From JBFMHP01 sp040752855 (lineage in GTDB: Bacteria; Pseudomonadota; Gammaproteobacteria; RBG-16-57-12), in the NCBI GenBank assembly GCA_040752855.1, contig JBFMHP010000009.1, forward strand, positions 62,001 through 126,000: a DNA stretch of 64,000 nt, read 5' to 3'. The translations under genes and the position numbers were made by a program. Shown one piece after another: positions 32,811 to 43,000 of this stretch (its first letter is position 1; each line of letters starts with the position of its first letter). The notes beneath the pieces are model-generated. The model was not told the DNA's origin, did not search any database, and saw only the letters and a program-made list of their open reading frames with translations.

Positions 32811-34988
32811 ATGCCACTACCGGTACCAAACCTGGATGATCGCCGCTTCGACGATCTGGTCGCAGAAGCCAAAGCGCGGCTTGCTACCCATTTGCCAGAA
32901 CTCACCCAGATCGCCCCCGGCGATCCGGTGCACAGTTTCGTCGATCTGTTTGCCTGGCTCACGGAAACCATTCTTTACCGAGCGAACCTGATTCCGGAGC
33001 GCCAGCGCCGGGTGTTTTTGAATCTCCTGCAGATTCCCCTGCGCCCGGCCCGGGCCGCCCGGGGCGTGGTGTGCGTAGACGCCAGCCCCACCAGCGTGCT
33101 GTTGCCGCCGTTACTGACCGACGGCACGCAACTCAAGGCGGGCAAGCAAACCTTGACGGCGGTTGGCGAACTGCAACCCACCTGTGTCGGTTTGCAGGTC
33201 GTGATCAAGAAGAAAATGACGGCGACGGACTTGCAGGCGATGGGACTGACCTTGCAGGACCTCTCGGAGCAATTCGGCCTGCGCAAAGGAGAAACACCCA
33301 CCCCGTTCCAGCCGCACCGATTCGACCCCGTCAAGGAGACCATGACGCTGACCGGCAGTCTGGACAATGCCTTTTACCTCGCCTGCATCGTGCCCCGTCA
33401 GCTCGAGAGCAACCTGGCCCTGGTGCGTCAGCACCTGGCCGGGGTGATTCTGAACATCGGCATCGCCCCCGCCGACGCGCTCGAGGGGGACAGCATCCAC
33501 GAACTCGCCCCGCGCAAGCTGGTATGGGAGCTGGCCTCTACGGGCGAGGAAGGGGAGCCGATCTATCTGCCGCTGGATGTCCTGGCGGACAGTTCCAATG
33601 GCGGCCGCCAGACCGGCGTGGTGCGGCTGCGCCTGCCCAAGAACAGCAGCCTGTTTCAGGGCTTTGCCGCCACCGATCCCATGTTCAGCGGCGTCGGCGA
33701 ACAGCCGCCCGAACTCGCCGATCAAGTGGACGCCGCGCGCGTGGCATTGTGGCTGCGGCTGCGATGCCCCGAGCATCCCGATCTGCAACTTGGCTACCTG
33801 GGCCTGAATGCGGTGGATGTATTGGCGCAAGGCCTGACGCAAGACCGGATCGTGGGGATGGGCACCGGTCAGCCGGACCAGGTCGTCGCGCTGCCCGACC
33901 GTCAGATCGACGCCAACACCCTGCAATTGGATGTGGAAGAAAACGGCGCCTGGGTGCGCTGGCAACGCGTCGATTTTCTGGCTGGCCAGGACGCCCAGGC
34001 CAAGGTCTACACCCTGGATGCGCAAAACGGCTATGTCTATTTCGGCGACGGCGTCACCGCTGGCCGGCGCCCGCCGCAGGGGGCGCGCATCCGCGCCGCC
34101 GCCTATCTATTCGGCGGCGGGACCAGCGGCAATCTGCCCGCCGGGACGGTAAAGGAGATCGTCAACGGCAGTCCGCGCCATAAGCTGCGCCATGAGTGGC
34201 CGCTCACCGGCGGCTTGGATGCGGAAACCGTCGAACAGGCGGAAAAGCGCATCCCCCAATTCCTCACCCACCGCAATCGGGCGGTGACCAAGGAGGATTT
34301 CAAATTGCTCACCGAGGCCAACCCCGTCAACCCGGTGGCCCGGGCGGAGGTGCGGGTCGGTTTTCTGCCGGGTGCCCGAATCCAGGCCGCCCGTGAAGAC
34401 GTGCCCGGCGCGGTGAGCGTCTTCGTGCTGCCGCCCGGAACCCCGGCTCTGGGCCACACACCCAAGCCCACGCAGGGACTGCTGAAAGATGTGTTTGGCT
34501 ATCTTTTGAACCGCGTGCTGATCGGCACCGAACTCTATGTCCTGAGTCCGCAATTCGTCCCAGTGGCGGTGAGCGTGAAGGTGCAGGTGCGCGACGCCGA
34601 AACCGAGCAACAGACCCTGCGGGACGTGCAATACGCACTGGTGGATTATCTCTGGCCCCTGGCCCCCGGGGGCGCGCGCGCCACCGGCTGGCCGATGGGC
34701 GCGAGCGTGCGGGCCAATGAATTGATCACCCAGGTGGCGCGAATCGACGGCGTGTTGGCTGTCAATAAATTGAGCCTGTTCATCAAAGGCGCCAAAGGCT
34801 GGCGTCGCCTGGGCGAGAACGAAGAGGTGCAGCTCAAGCACTATCAATTGCCGGAGCTGCTTGGGGTGCGCGCGGAGACCGGCACCGGCGCCCCGGCGCT
34901 GCCCGATGGCATCGGCACGCTGGAGGGTCAGGCCACGACCAGCACCAGCCGCGGCGTGCCCGTACCTGTGATACCGGATGTCTGTTGA
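32811..34988 (+). CDS. baseplate assembly protein (gpJ/gp6-like, Afp11-like)
   Basis: The 725-aa protein matches the large baseplate J-like wedge proteins of CIS. It has HLPELTQIAPGDPVHSFVDL near 24, LFAWLTETILYRANLIPERQ near 44, NLLQIPLRPARAARG near 67, and AYLFGGGTSGNLPAGTVKEI near 428. The conserved TKEDFKLLTEANPVNPVARA lies near 495. N-terminal helices join wedge dimers; the rest is beta-rich. GAGGA precedes the ATG. In Afp and PVC this is Afp11/Pvc11, and it is followed there, as here, by the Afp12-type gene (12-base gap). Confidence 0.9.
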   Translation: MPLPVPNLDDRRFDDLVAEAKARLATHLPELTQIAPGDPVHSFVDLFAWLTETILYRANLIPERQRRVFLNLLQIPLRPARAARGVVCVDASPTSVLLPPLLTDGTQLKAGKQTLTAVGELQPTCVGLQVVIKKKMTATDLQAMGLTLQDLSEQFGLRKGETPTPFQPHRFDPVKETMTLTGSLDNAFYLACIVPRQLESNLALVRQHLAGVILNIGIAPADALEGDSIHELAPRKLVWELASTGEEGEPIYLPLDVLADSSNGGRQTGVVRLRLPKNSSLFQGFAATDPMFSGVGEQPPELADQVDAARVALWLRLRCPEHPDLQLGYLGLNAVDVLAQGLTQDRIVGMGTGQPDQVVALPDRQIDANTLQLDVEENGAWVRWQRVDFLAGQDAQAKVYTLDAQNGYVYFGDGVTAGRRPPQGARIRAAAYLFGGGTSGNLPAGTVKEIVNGSPRHKLRHEWPLTGGLDAETVEQAEKRIPQFLTHRNRAVTKEDFKLLTEANPVNPVARAEVRVGFLPGARIQAAREDVPGAVSVFVLPPGTPALGHTPKPTQGLLKDVFGYLLNRVLIGTELYVLSPQFVPVAVSVKVQVRDAETEQQTLRDVQYALVDYLWPLAPGGARATGWPMGASVRANELITQVARIDGVLAVNKLSLFIKGAKGWRRLGENEEVQLKHYQLPELLGVRAETGTGAPALPDGIGTLEGQATTSTSRGVPVPVIPDVC

Positions 34989-35000
34989 TGGGTAGGTTCG

Positions 35001-37394
35001 ATGGACATTAATAACACGCCGTATTTCCTGCTGCGCAGCGCCGAGGAGTTCGAACAGGGCTCCTCCCGCTTGCAGTGGAACCGCAACCTGCAGGCGCTCA
35101 CCCTGGCCCAGAACCAGGCCCTGCGCCTGCCCGCCTCGAATCCCGCCGCCGCCCTCGCCGCATGGGAAAGCAGCACGCCGCTTGCGCTGGACAACTTCAA
35201 TCAAGTGGGGCGGCTCAGTGATGATCTCACCACCGTGGAGTTCAACAGCGGCCGCGGCTTTCTCATCTTGCAGGACGAAGAACTGGCTGACGTGGCCGCC
35301 CCGGCGGGCGTCTTCACCGACATGGCCCTGGGCGGCGACGGCCGCCTGGCGCTGCCGTTTACCGACGAGGCAGCCAATCAGCACGGGTTGCTGGTATTCC
35401 ACTTGGCCCGACGCTGGCAAACCCACTGTGACTTAAGCCAGAACGCCGACGGCACGCCACTGCCCCCACCACGCCGCGCCTGGGTCGACCCGGATAACCA
35501 GATCTGGCTGATCACCGCCCGGCACTTGCTGCTCTGCACGGGCGAACCGCTGCCCCTGCCCTACAACCCGCAGGCGACCCGGTTCGAAGCGGAAACCGAA
35601 AATCCCCATGCCCTCACATTGCATTGGGTCCAACCCCTGCCGGCCGGCTGGGAGGCCCTCGCGCTGTGTGGCGACGATGAAACTCTGTACCTGCTGGCGC
35701 ATGACGGCGCCGGTGCCCAGTGCATCCTGACTCGGCCGCGCAGCCACCGTGCGAACGACACCCTGCGTCGGTTTGCCTGCGCAAGCGACGTACCCTTCCT
35801 CATCGATCTGGCCATGGCGGCGGACCTCGCCTATCCGGTACCCGGCCGCCTGGCCGGCTTGGCGCCGAAACAGGCCGGCGATACCGGCTTCACCCAGCGC
35901 GATGCGTCCATCCTGGAGCTGCGCTGGAATTCCGAGTCCGCCAGCGGCGCTGCTCAACTGGTGCACGAGCGCTATCCCATGCTCTCGCTGGCGGTGCCGC
36001 GCTTTGTCAGTTCCGCCGATGGCCAACTGCGCTATCAAGCGCTTGAAGATCCCGACTACCCTGGATTCAATCCGCGCCCGCGCGAACTGCACGCCTTGCG
36101 CCGACCGCAATTCCATTTGGAGGGCGTAGCGCTGCTAACGCAGGTGCTCGATTCCGGCCAGCCCGACACCCATTGGCACCGCCTCTATCTGGACGCGACC
36201 ATCCCGTCCGGCTGCGCCATCGAGATCGCCGCCCGGGTCTATGCCACCCCCGAAGAACGGGGCAACGCCGCCGTCATTGAGCAGCCCCGGCCGCTGTGGA
36301 ATCCCTTGCCGTCAGAGCTGGGTTTCGCCCCGTCGATCGCCGAACAAAAACCCAACGTCGGCGGGTTGTTCGAGATATTGCTGCAGCGCCCCGACGGCCC
36401 GGTCCGCCGTATGTCCGGCCGCTACCTGCAGTTGCAAGTCACGCTGCGCGGCAACGGCCGCCAGACGCCGTGCCTCCATGCCATACGCGTATACTACCCG
36501 CGCTTTTCCTACCAGGAGGCGTACCTGCCGGAATTCTACCGGCAGGAATTGAGCTTCGATCCCGCCAATGCCCATGGCCCGGCCAACGGCGCCGACGCCC
36601 GCGAACGCTTGCTGGCCGCTTTCGAGGGGATACTGACCCCGTTGGAAGGACGCATCGCCGCCAGCGATCAACTGGTGCATCCCGATGCCACGCCGCAGGA
36701 GAATCTCCCCTGGCTGGCCGAGGTTCTCGGCACCTCCCTGCCGCCCCACTGGCCGGAGGCGCGCCGGCGTCGGCAGGTGAGCGAGGTCACGCGGGTGCAG
36801 CAGTACAAGGGCACCCTCTATGGCGTGAATCTAGCCCTGGACATCGCCAGCGACGGCGGCGTGCAACGCGGGGAAATCGTCGTGGTGGAAAACTTCCGTC
36901 TACGCCGCACCATGGCCACCATACTGGGCGTCAACATGGATGATGCCGACCACCCCCTCACCCTGGGCACCGGCATGAGCGGCAACAGCATCATCGGCGA
37001 GAGTCTGATCCTCTCGGAAACCGACGCGCGCGAATTCCTGGCGCTGTTTTCCCCCGAACTGGCCACCCAGGAAGAAGCCGCGATCGTGAAGCAATTTTTC
37101 GAGCAGTATGCCCACCAAGTGACGGTACTGCTCCATGGCCGGGGGACACGGCTGCACAACCTGGTGAACGATGTCCTCAATGAACACATGCCCGCCCACG
37201 TGAAGTGGCAGATCTTTGAAACAGAGCACCCGTTCGTGCTCGGTCTTGCGCCCTTGCTGGCGGTGGACACCTTCATCGAAATCACCCCGGATTTCCGCCG
37301 GGTCACACTGAATGATACCTATCTGGGACGGGAAGGCCTGTTGAAGAATCCGGCGGCGTTTTCGCCCGCCGACATCAACACGCTCTCGCCCTGA
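35001..37394 (+). CDS. baseplate/tail protein (gpI-like C-terminus, Afp12 position)
   Basis: The 797-aa protein appears composite. Residues 1-320 are beta-rich with repeated strands (ALGGDGRLALPF, RRAWVDPDNQIWLITARHLL, LALCGDDETLYLLAHDGAGA) that suggest a propeller-like fold. A middle beta domain follows (YLDATIPSGCAIEIAARVYA near 395). From about 505 there is a phage tail protein I-like region: YLPEFYRQELSFDP, LLAAFEGILTPLEGRIAASD and LPWLAEVLGTSLPPHWPEAR. It ends with HMPAHVKWQIFETEHPFVLG. Proteins of this architecture link wedges in CIS baseplates. AGG precedes the ATG; the neighbouring genes are the gpJ-like protein and the first of the three related proteins. Confidence 0.82.
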   Translation: MDINNTPYFLLRSAEEFEQGSSRLQWNRNLQALTLAQNQALRLPASNPAAALAAWESSTPLALDNFNQVGRLSDDLTTVEFNSGRGFLILQDEELADVAAPAGVFTDMALGGDGRLALPFTDEAANQHGLLVFHLARRWQTHCDLSQNADGTPLPPPRRAWVDPDNQIWLITARHLLLCTGEPLPLPYNPQATRFEAETENPHALTLHWVQPLPAGWEALALCGDDETLYLLAHDGAGAQCILTRPRSHRANDTLRRFACASDVPFLIDLAMAADLAYPVPGRLAGLAPKQAGDTGFTQRDASILELRWNSESASGAAQLVHERYPMLSLAVPRFVSSADGQLRYQALEDPDYPGFNPRPRELHALRRPQFHLEGVALLTQVLDSGQPDTHWHRLYLDATIPSGCAIEIAARVYATPEERGNAAVIEQPRPLWNPLPSELGFAPSIAEQKPNVGGLFEILLQRPDGPVRRMSGRYLQLQVTLRGNGRQTPCLHAIRVYYPRFSYQEAYLPEFYRQELSFDPANAHGPANGADARERLLAAFEGILTPLEGRIAASDQLVHPDATPQENLPWLAEVLGTSLPPHWPEARRRRQVSEVTRVQQYKGTLYGVNLALDIASDGGVQRGEIVVVENFRLRRTMATILGVNMDDADHPLTLGTGMSGNSIIGESLILSETDAREFLALFSPELATQEEAAIVKQFFEQYAHQVTVLLHGRGTRLHNLVNDVLNEHMPAHVKWQIFETEHPFVLGLAPLLAVDTFIEITPDFRRVTLNDTYLGREGLLKNPAAFSPADINTLSP

Positions 37395-37410
37395 CAACCG
37401 AGGAGGCTGA

Positions 37411-38334
37411 ATGGAGACACTTGACGATTTCACCACCCTGAAACAGGACGCCACCCTGGAGGAACCCCTGCGTCGGGTGGCGTACGAGGCAGGCATGATG
37501 CTGGGACTGGAGGCCACCCGCGACGAGCAGGCCTATCATCGCCGCCGTCTCAACCGCCATCACTATTGGTTTCATGGCTACGGGACCCTGGCCGGCATGC
37601 GGGTGAGCATGTCGCCCGACACCCATCCCAATAACGTCGACGACATCACCATGCGCATCCTGGTCAGTCCCGGCATCGGTATCGACGGGCTGGGTCGGGA
37701 AGTGCTGATCCACGAAACCTATTGCATCAACCTGGGCGAATGGCTGGCGGCGCAAACCGAGGCGCACCTGCGCGAAGGCTACGACGACGCCGCCGACACC
37801 CTGTGGTTGAAGGTCTGCGTGCGCCAAAAGGATTGCCAGGTCGCGCAGCAACCGGTGCTGGCGCGCAAACTCAACCTGAGCACCGATGCCGTGCAGCCCA
37901 GCCGCATCGCCGACAGCGTAATGCTCGAGCTGATTCCGGAACTCCCGCCCACGGAGGACGCCGGCTTCCAGCCCTGGGCCTGCCATAGCCCGGTCACCGA
38001 TGCGGATCAATCCCTGGACGACGCCCCGCTGGATCTCAGCGCCGCGGAACAGGCCACGGTCGACGCCGTCGACCCCGCCACCGACCCGGCCGCAGCCGCC
38101 CAGCTGGCGCTGCATGCGCGCCTGCTGTTCGCGTTGGATGCCGGCGGCGTCAACACCAAGGAACTGAATGATCAGTTTGAACTCGGTGCGCGGCTGCTGC
38201 TGGCCCGCATCGCCATCACCACCGCCGACATCAATGCCCTGGTGGTGAATCCGAACCTGATTTCGATCAACAACCTGGTGCGGCCGTTCCTGGTCAGCGC
38301 CAGCCAGCTGGCCTGGCTTGCCCGCCAGAGCTGA
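37411..38334 (+). CDS. CIS-associated protein, first of three sharing an N-terminal motif
   Basis: I know of no function for this 307-aa protein. The N-terminal region reads RDEQAYHRRRLNRHHYWFHG (about 32-51), followed by GTLAGMRVS and, after a spacer, ILVSPGIGIDGLGREVLIHE near 84-103. The same pattern (QxYxxxR, GxGxxxGxxV, then PGxxxDxxGR) recurs in the next two genes, which points to a shared beta-rich domain. The rest is helical (QLALHARLLFALDAGG near 230). GAGGAGG precedes the ATG. Located after the Afp12-type gene, where tail-fibre genes often lie, it may be an outer baseplate or surface part. That is inference. Confidence 0.65.
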   Translation: METLDDFTTLKQDATLEEPLRRVAYEAGMMLGLEATRDEQAYHRRRLNRHHYWFHGYGTLAGMRVSMSPDTHPNNVDDITMRILVSPGIGIDGLGREVLIHETYCINLGEWLAAQTEAHLREGYDDAADTLWLKVCVRQKDCQVAQQPVLARKLNLSTDAVQPSRIADSVMLELIPELPPTEDAGFQPWACHSPVTDADQSLDDAPLDLSAAEQATVDAVDPATDPAAAAQLALHARLLFALDAGGVNTKELNDQFELGARLLLARIAITTADINALVVNPNLISINNLVRPFLVSASQLAWLARQS

Positions 38335-38349
38335 TAACGGAGGCCTGAC

Positions 38350-40038
38350 ATGAGCGACATCCTGTTTCAACCCATGGGCAATCCCATCGCAAGCGGAGGG
38401 CTTGATCACATCGCCGACATCGATCCCCGGCTCACCCGCACGCACTATTTCGATGGCCGGCTGCTGACCGCCGAAGATCTGACCCGCGACCAGATCTACC
38501 TGGACCAGCGCCTGCGCGAACTGGGCCGCGTGCTGGGCCACGGCATCATGAGCGGATTGGAGCTGAGCTTCGACCGCTTCACCGGCTTGCTCACCCTGCA
38601 ACCGGGGCAAGCCCTCACGCCCGCCGGCCGAGTATTGGAATTGGGCACGACACTGGTGGTGAATCTTGGCGATCGCGCGCTCATCTCCACCTTGAATGAC
38701 GGCAACTACCGCCGCTTTAACCGCGCGCTGTACGCCGTGGTGCTGCGCTATGTGGACGTTGCCACCGATATCGCCGAGGTCTTTCCCAAGGATCTGGGGG
38801 CCAAGCGCGGCTTCGAATACGCCCTGATCACCGAATCCGTGCAGATGGGACTGGTACCCCTGCCGATACCGCTGCCGCAGCAAAACCCGCTGCAGATCCG
38901 CGCGCGGCTGATGCGCGAATTCCTCGGCAACGAGCAGTTCGGTAGCCTGATCCCGGAAGACGGCGTCGCCCTGGGCGTCCTGGCCATTCAGGACGACGCA
39001 CCCCAATGGCTGGATGCCGAACTGTTGCGCCACCCCCTGCGCCCCGAGGCGGGGCTGGGCGATCTGCAATCCGATCTCTTCAGGCAATATGAAAAGCTGC
39101 TTGCCGAGATCGTGACGATGCGGCTCAGCGGCGGATTGAATGCGGACTTTCACGCCGCGGATTATTTTTCACTCCTGCCGCCCGTGGGCACGCTGCCGAA
39201 GGAGGCCCTCAATCCGATGGTCGGACGGCAAGGATACTTCCCCGAGCATTACCAGGTGTCCATCGCCCCCATCCGTCTATCCGATGTAGACCTGATCCAG
39301 GCCGAATCCCTCGGCCTGCCGCCGATCGATCTGACCAATCGGGAACCGGTAGACATCATGATACTCGTGCCGCTTTCGAACCAGGACTATGGTCATTACG
39401 CCACGCAGCTCGAAGGCGAGTTCGACCCCGCCACTCGCCGCCTGCCGCAGCTCGACCTGCTGAAACTCAAGCTCTACCCGCGCCATGTCCCCGACACCGA
39501 TTCCGCCGCCTGGGGGCAGATCTGGAGCCGGCTGGGCGACACCAATCCCTTTTACCTGCGCCGCCCCACCCGCGCCGCCGAAACCGCGATCAGCGGCATC
39601 GTGCTGGCCTTGGGTACCAGCGTCCCCGAGCCCCCGGAAGAAGGCACGGAAACCAGCCCCGCCGACACCGGCGGACTGTTGCAGGATGAAGACGCCATCT
39701 TCCTGGAGCAGATGAGCCTCAAAACCCTGGCGAAGGTGCGCCCACCGATCGATGGCGAAAGCAGCGATGCCTTCAACAAGTTGCTGAGCAATTTTGGCGA
39801 CCGCGCGCTGATCGTCCGCCAAGCGGCCGGCATCCTGATGCGCATCGAACGCCAATACGACAGCCTGATCTGGCAAACCCTGCTCGCGCTGGCGGATGGC
39901 GAGTCGATGGAAAAATTGCTCGAGGGCCTGCTCGGGGCGGATGCCGAGGCCAACACCCCGAAGCTAGTGTACAGCCTGGGCAGTGATCTGGGCTTGGATG
40001 CCTCTCTGCTCAACCAGTGGGCCGACCTGGCGCCCTAA
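38350..40038 (+). CDS. CIS-associated protein, second of three sharing an N-terminal motif
   Basis: The 562-aa protein has the shared domain near its start: RTHYFDGRLLTAEDLTRDQI at about 30-49, YLDQRLRELGRVLGHGIMSG (50-69) and LQPGQALTPAGRVLELG (about 83-99). After this come beta-rich and linker regions, then an acidic low-complexity spacer (PEPPEEGTETSPADTGG near 425). A helical end follows with LLSNFGDRALIVRQAAGILM near 480. There is no signal peptide or membrane segment. GGAGG precedes the ATG, 15 bases after the previous stop. Its partner and function are unknown. Strong conservation of the YFDGRLLTxEDLxxxQxY block suggests a widespread CIS part. Confidence 0.65.
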   Translation: MSDILFQPMGNPIASGGLDHIADIDPRLTRTHYFDGRLLTAEDLTRDQIYLDQRLRELGRVLGHGIMSGLELSFDRFTGLLTLQPGQALTPAGRVLELGTTLVVNLGDRALISTLNDGNYRRFNRALYAVVLRYVDVATDIAEVFPKDLGAKRGFEYALITESVQMGLVPLPIPLPQQNPLQIRARLMREFLGNEQFGSLIPEDGVALGVLAIQDDAPQWLDAELLRHPLRPEAGLGDLQSDLFRQYEKLLAEIVTMRLSGGLNADFHAADYFSLLPPVGTLPKEALNPMVGRQGYFPEHYQVSIAPIRLSDVDLIQAESLGLPPIDLTNREPVDIMILVPLSNQDYGHYATQLEGEFDPATRRLPQLDLLKLKLYPRHVPDTDSAAWGQIWSRLGDTNPFYLRRPTRAAETAISGIVLALGTSVPEPPEEGTETSPADTGGLLQDEDAIFLEQMSLKTLAKVRPPIDGESSDAFNKLLSNFGDRALIVRQAAGILMRIERQYDSLIWQTLLALADGESMEKLLEGLLGADAEANTPKLVYSLGSDLGLDASLLNQWADLAP

Positions 40039-40050
40039 GGAGTTTGTGTC

Positions 40051-43000
40051 ATGACACTGATCGTGCTTCACCATCCTGTTGCCAGCACGCCCGTCGACAG
40101 CCCGCGCCGGTTCGAACGGGTCCATATGTTTCCAGGCCGTCACTTGGGAGAAGAGGAATTCGATCGCGAACAGGCGTACGCGGATCTGCGGCTGGCGTCA
40201 GTGCTCAAGGGCCGGCCGGCCGGAATCGTCCATGGACTGGAAGTGAATCTCGGGCCCAGCGGCATCGATGAAAAGGAATTCAGCGTCAATGCCGGGCTCG
40301 CGCTGGATGCACGCGGCCGCGGCGTCGGCCTGTATTATCCGCTGCGCGCGCAATGGAAGCCCCTGATCGATGCCTATCTGGCCGCCAGCGGCGCCAGCAC
40401 AGCCACCGGGGTGTTCTATCTCTTGTTGAAGCGCTCCAGCCGGGAAATCGACAGCCCTGCAGCCGATCCGTGCCAGCGCGCCGAATTCGATCCCACCCGG
40501 GACACCCGTTTGGTGGTCACCGGCACCTTGGTACTGCAGCGGCTCAATATCGATCCTGCGATCGTTGCCGCCACCCCGCGCGAGCGGATCGAAAACTGGG
40601 CGGCCGCCGACCGGGTCGACGGCAGCTTTATGGGCGCGCTCGGTCCCGCCGTTCCACTCGCCCTGTTGGCCGTCGGGCCCGACGGCGCCGGGGGTTACAA
40701 GCCCTTATGGTTGTCCCAAGAAGCGGGCCGCTACGAAGCCTTACCCAACAGCGGCTACCGCGTGCTGCTCAATCAAGTCAGCGCCGCTTTGCGCCGGGTT
40801 ATGCAGCGAGCGGCGCTGGAGGTGGACGCCACCCAACCCTTGCCGGAATTTCTGGCGGACAACCTGCACCTGGATTTCCTCCCCGCCGCCGGACAGCTGC
40901 CGCTGGAGTGGCTGAGAAATCCCGATTCGATCACGCCGAGCATGCTCTGGCTGCCGCAGCACCTGGGCATCGACATGGTGCCCGTACCGGAAGAGGCGGT
41001 ACTGGAGCTGATCAACCGCGATATCGCACGGCGGGTGATCGACCTGCGCCAGCCGGCCGGCGACAAGATCCGGCTGCTCTTGGCCGTCAACGAGCCGGAT
41101 TACCGCCATGACTTGCTCGACATCCCGCAAACCGATGCGAAGCTGGAAGAAGACATCTACCGCTTCTACATGCGCGCCCATAATGCCTGGCTCCGCTGGC
41201 ACGAACAGTTCAATCGACTCTATTTCGTCGTGCCGTCCCATTTGTCGCCCTTGACCGATCCGACCGAAGCCGTCGCCGAGCACGCGGTGCTCGATCCGTC
41301 CCAGTTCAAGCACATGGATCTACCCAAGCCGGAACCGGCGCCGCTGAAGCCCGGGGACTTTTTCAATGCGGTGATCGCCCGGGCCGATGCGGAACTTGAT
41401 CCGATCAACAGCACCATCCCCTACCCCTTCAACAAGGGTGTGCCGGCGGCGCCGGTGTTTTATACCCAATGGCTGGTCAGCGGCGCCCCGCCGGTGGTCA
41501 CCCCGCCCACCGAAGACGGCCTGGTCGTGCAGTACGCCGTCGCGCTGGTGGAACTGGAGGCCATCGAAAACCAGGTGCGAGCCATTCGCACCCGCGTGGA
41601 GAAGACTCGGGATTTTCTGCTGATCATGCGTCAACAGCTCGACTCCCAGACCGTCGCGCTCGCCGCCTTGGCCGGCGGTGTCGCCGGCGATGGCAGCGGC
41701 CTGAAGGTGGCCCGCTGGCTGCCGTATGCCACGCTGGACACCTCGGTGGCGCCCACCGCCGCCACCAGCGCACAAGGACAGACCAAGGCCGCTTCCACTC
41801 AAGCGTCGGCGGCCGGCATGGCATTTGATTCCAGGGAGATGAAAACCGTCGCGCGTACCGGCCTGAGCGACAATCTGCTCAACACCGCCTTGGCCTCCAC
41901 ATCCACCGTGGCCCGCTCGAATCTCCTGCTCACCAGCAGGCCACAGAGCTTTTCCGCCTTCGAACTGGGCATCAACAAGTCCCGCCTCGAACAGCTCGCC
42001 CACATCACGCGGGAAGCGGTGTCCACCCCGGCGTTCGAGGCCAAGGAATACCGCTTCGGCGTCATCGATCACATCAGCCCGGAAATCAATGAATATGCCA
42101 AGGCCTACTACGGCATGAAGGAGCTGATTGCCACGCTCAAGGATCTCTTCGATACCGCCGATGCCGCCTCCTTGCGCCGGGACTTGCAGAAAGTGGGGCG
42201 GGCAGATGAAGAAGGCGAAGGGATCGGCAATCAGAATCCCTTCGAGCGCAGCAGTCGCCTCGAATCGCCGCTGGTGCTCGACAATCTGGCCACGGACAAT
42301 GCCAAAGATGCCAACGGCGTAGTCGACGCCAAGAAACGCGCCCTGCTGCTCAACCAGTACCGTTACCACGCGCTGTTCAAGGCCGGCAAGATACTCACTC
42401 AATGGATCGCCATCTGCGAGGCGCGTTATAACAACATCGAGCGCAAATTGCAGGCAAAATTGCGTGAGCAATCCACCAAAATCGCCCAGATCGACAAGCT
42501 GGCGGGATTGCTCCGGATCGCGCGCGAAACCCTGGAAAACCTCGACCGCTTCCGCATCGAACAGCTCGGCGATTACGGCGTGGCCCAGCGTCTGCTCGAC
42601 GAGGACTGGCGCCAGGTGTACGCGGCAAACCAGGAGCGCAGCCGCATTCTCACCACCGCCTTGCGTGGACTCTACTACGTGCGCGTGCGCAGCACGCCGG
42701 TAAGCGCGTCTCTGGCCGACCCGCTGGAGCTGCGCCACGGCAGCAGCCGCGATGTGGTGCCCGGCTGCGATTGGGAAGAAGAAGTGGATCTGCCGGAGGT
42801 CCTGACCTCCTTCTTCACCACGGTATGCGAAATCCCGATGGACGATTGGGCCCGGCTGCAACCCTTAAAGCCAAAGCTGCCGCCCTTCCAGTTGTTCGAT
42901 TTTCTGGGGCAGGTTCGGCAGTCCCGCTTCAAGGCGCGTCCCGCCGCGCTGCCTACCACCGTAAGCACCAATACGTTGCAAGCCCGCCTCCAGACCGTGC

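Noticed and set aside
37375..39153. Long antisense frame (592 codons) opposite the first two motif-sharing genes
   Set aside because: High-GC shadow of real plus-strand genes; composition is Gln/Gly/Ala/His-rich and no ribosome site or domain is visible. The same holds for the antisense frame at 30667-32409.
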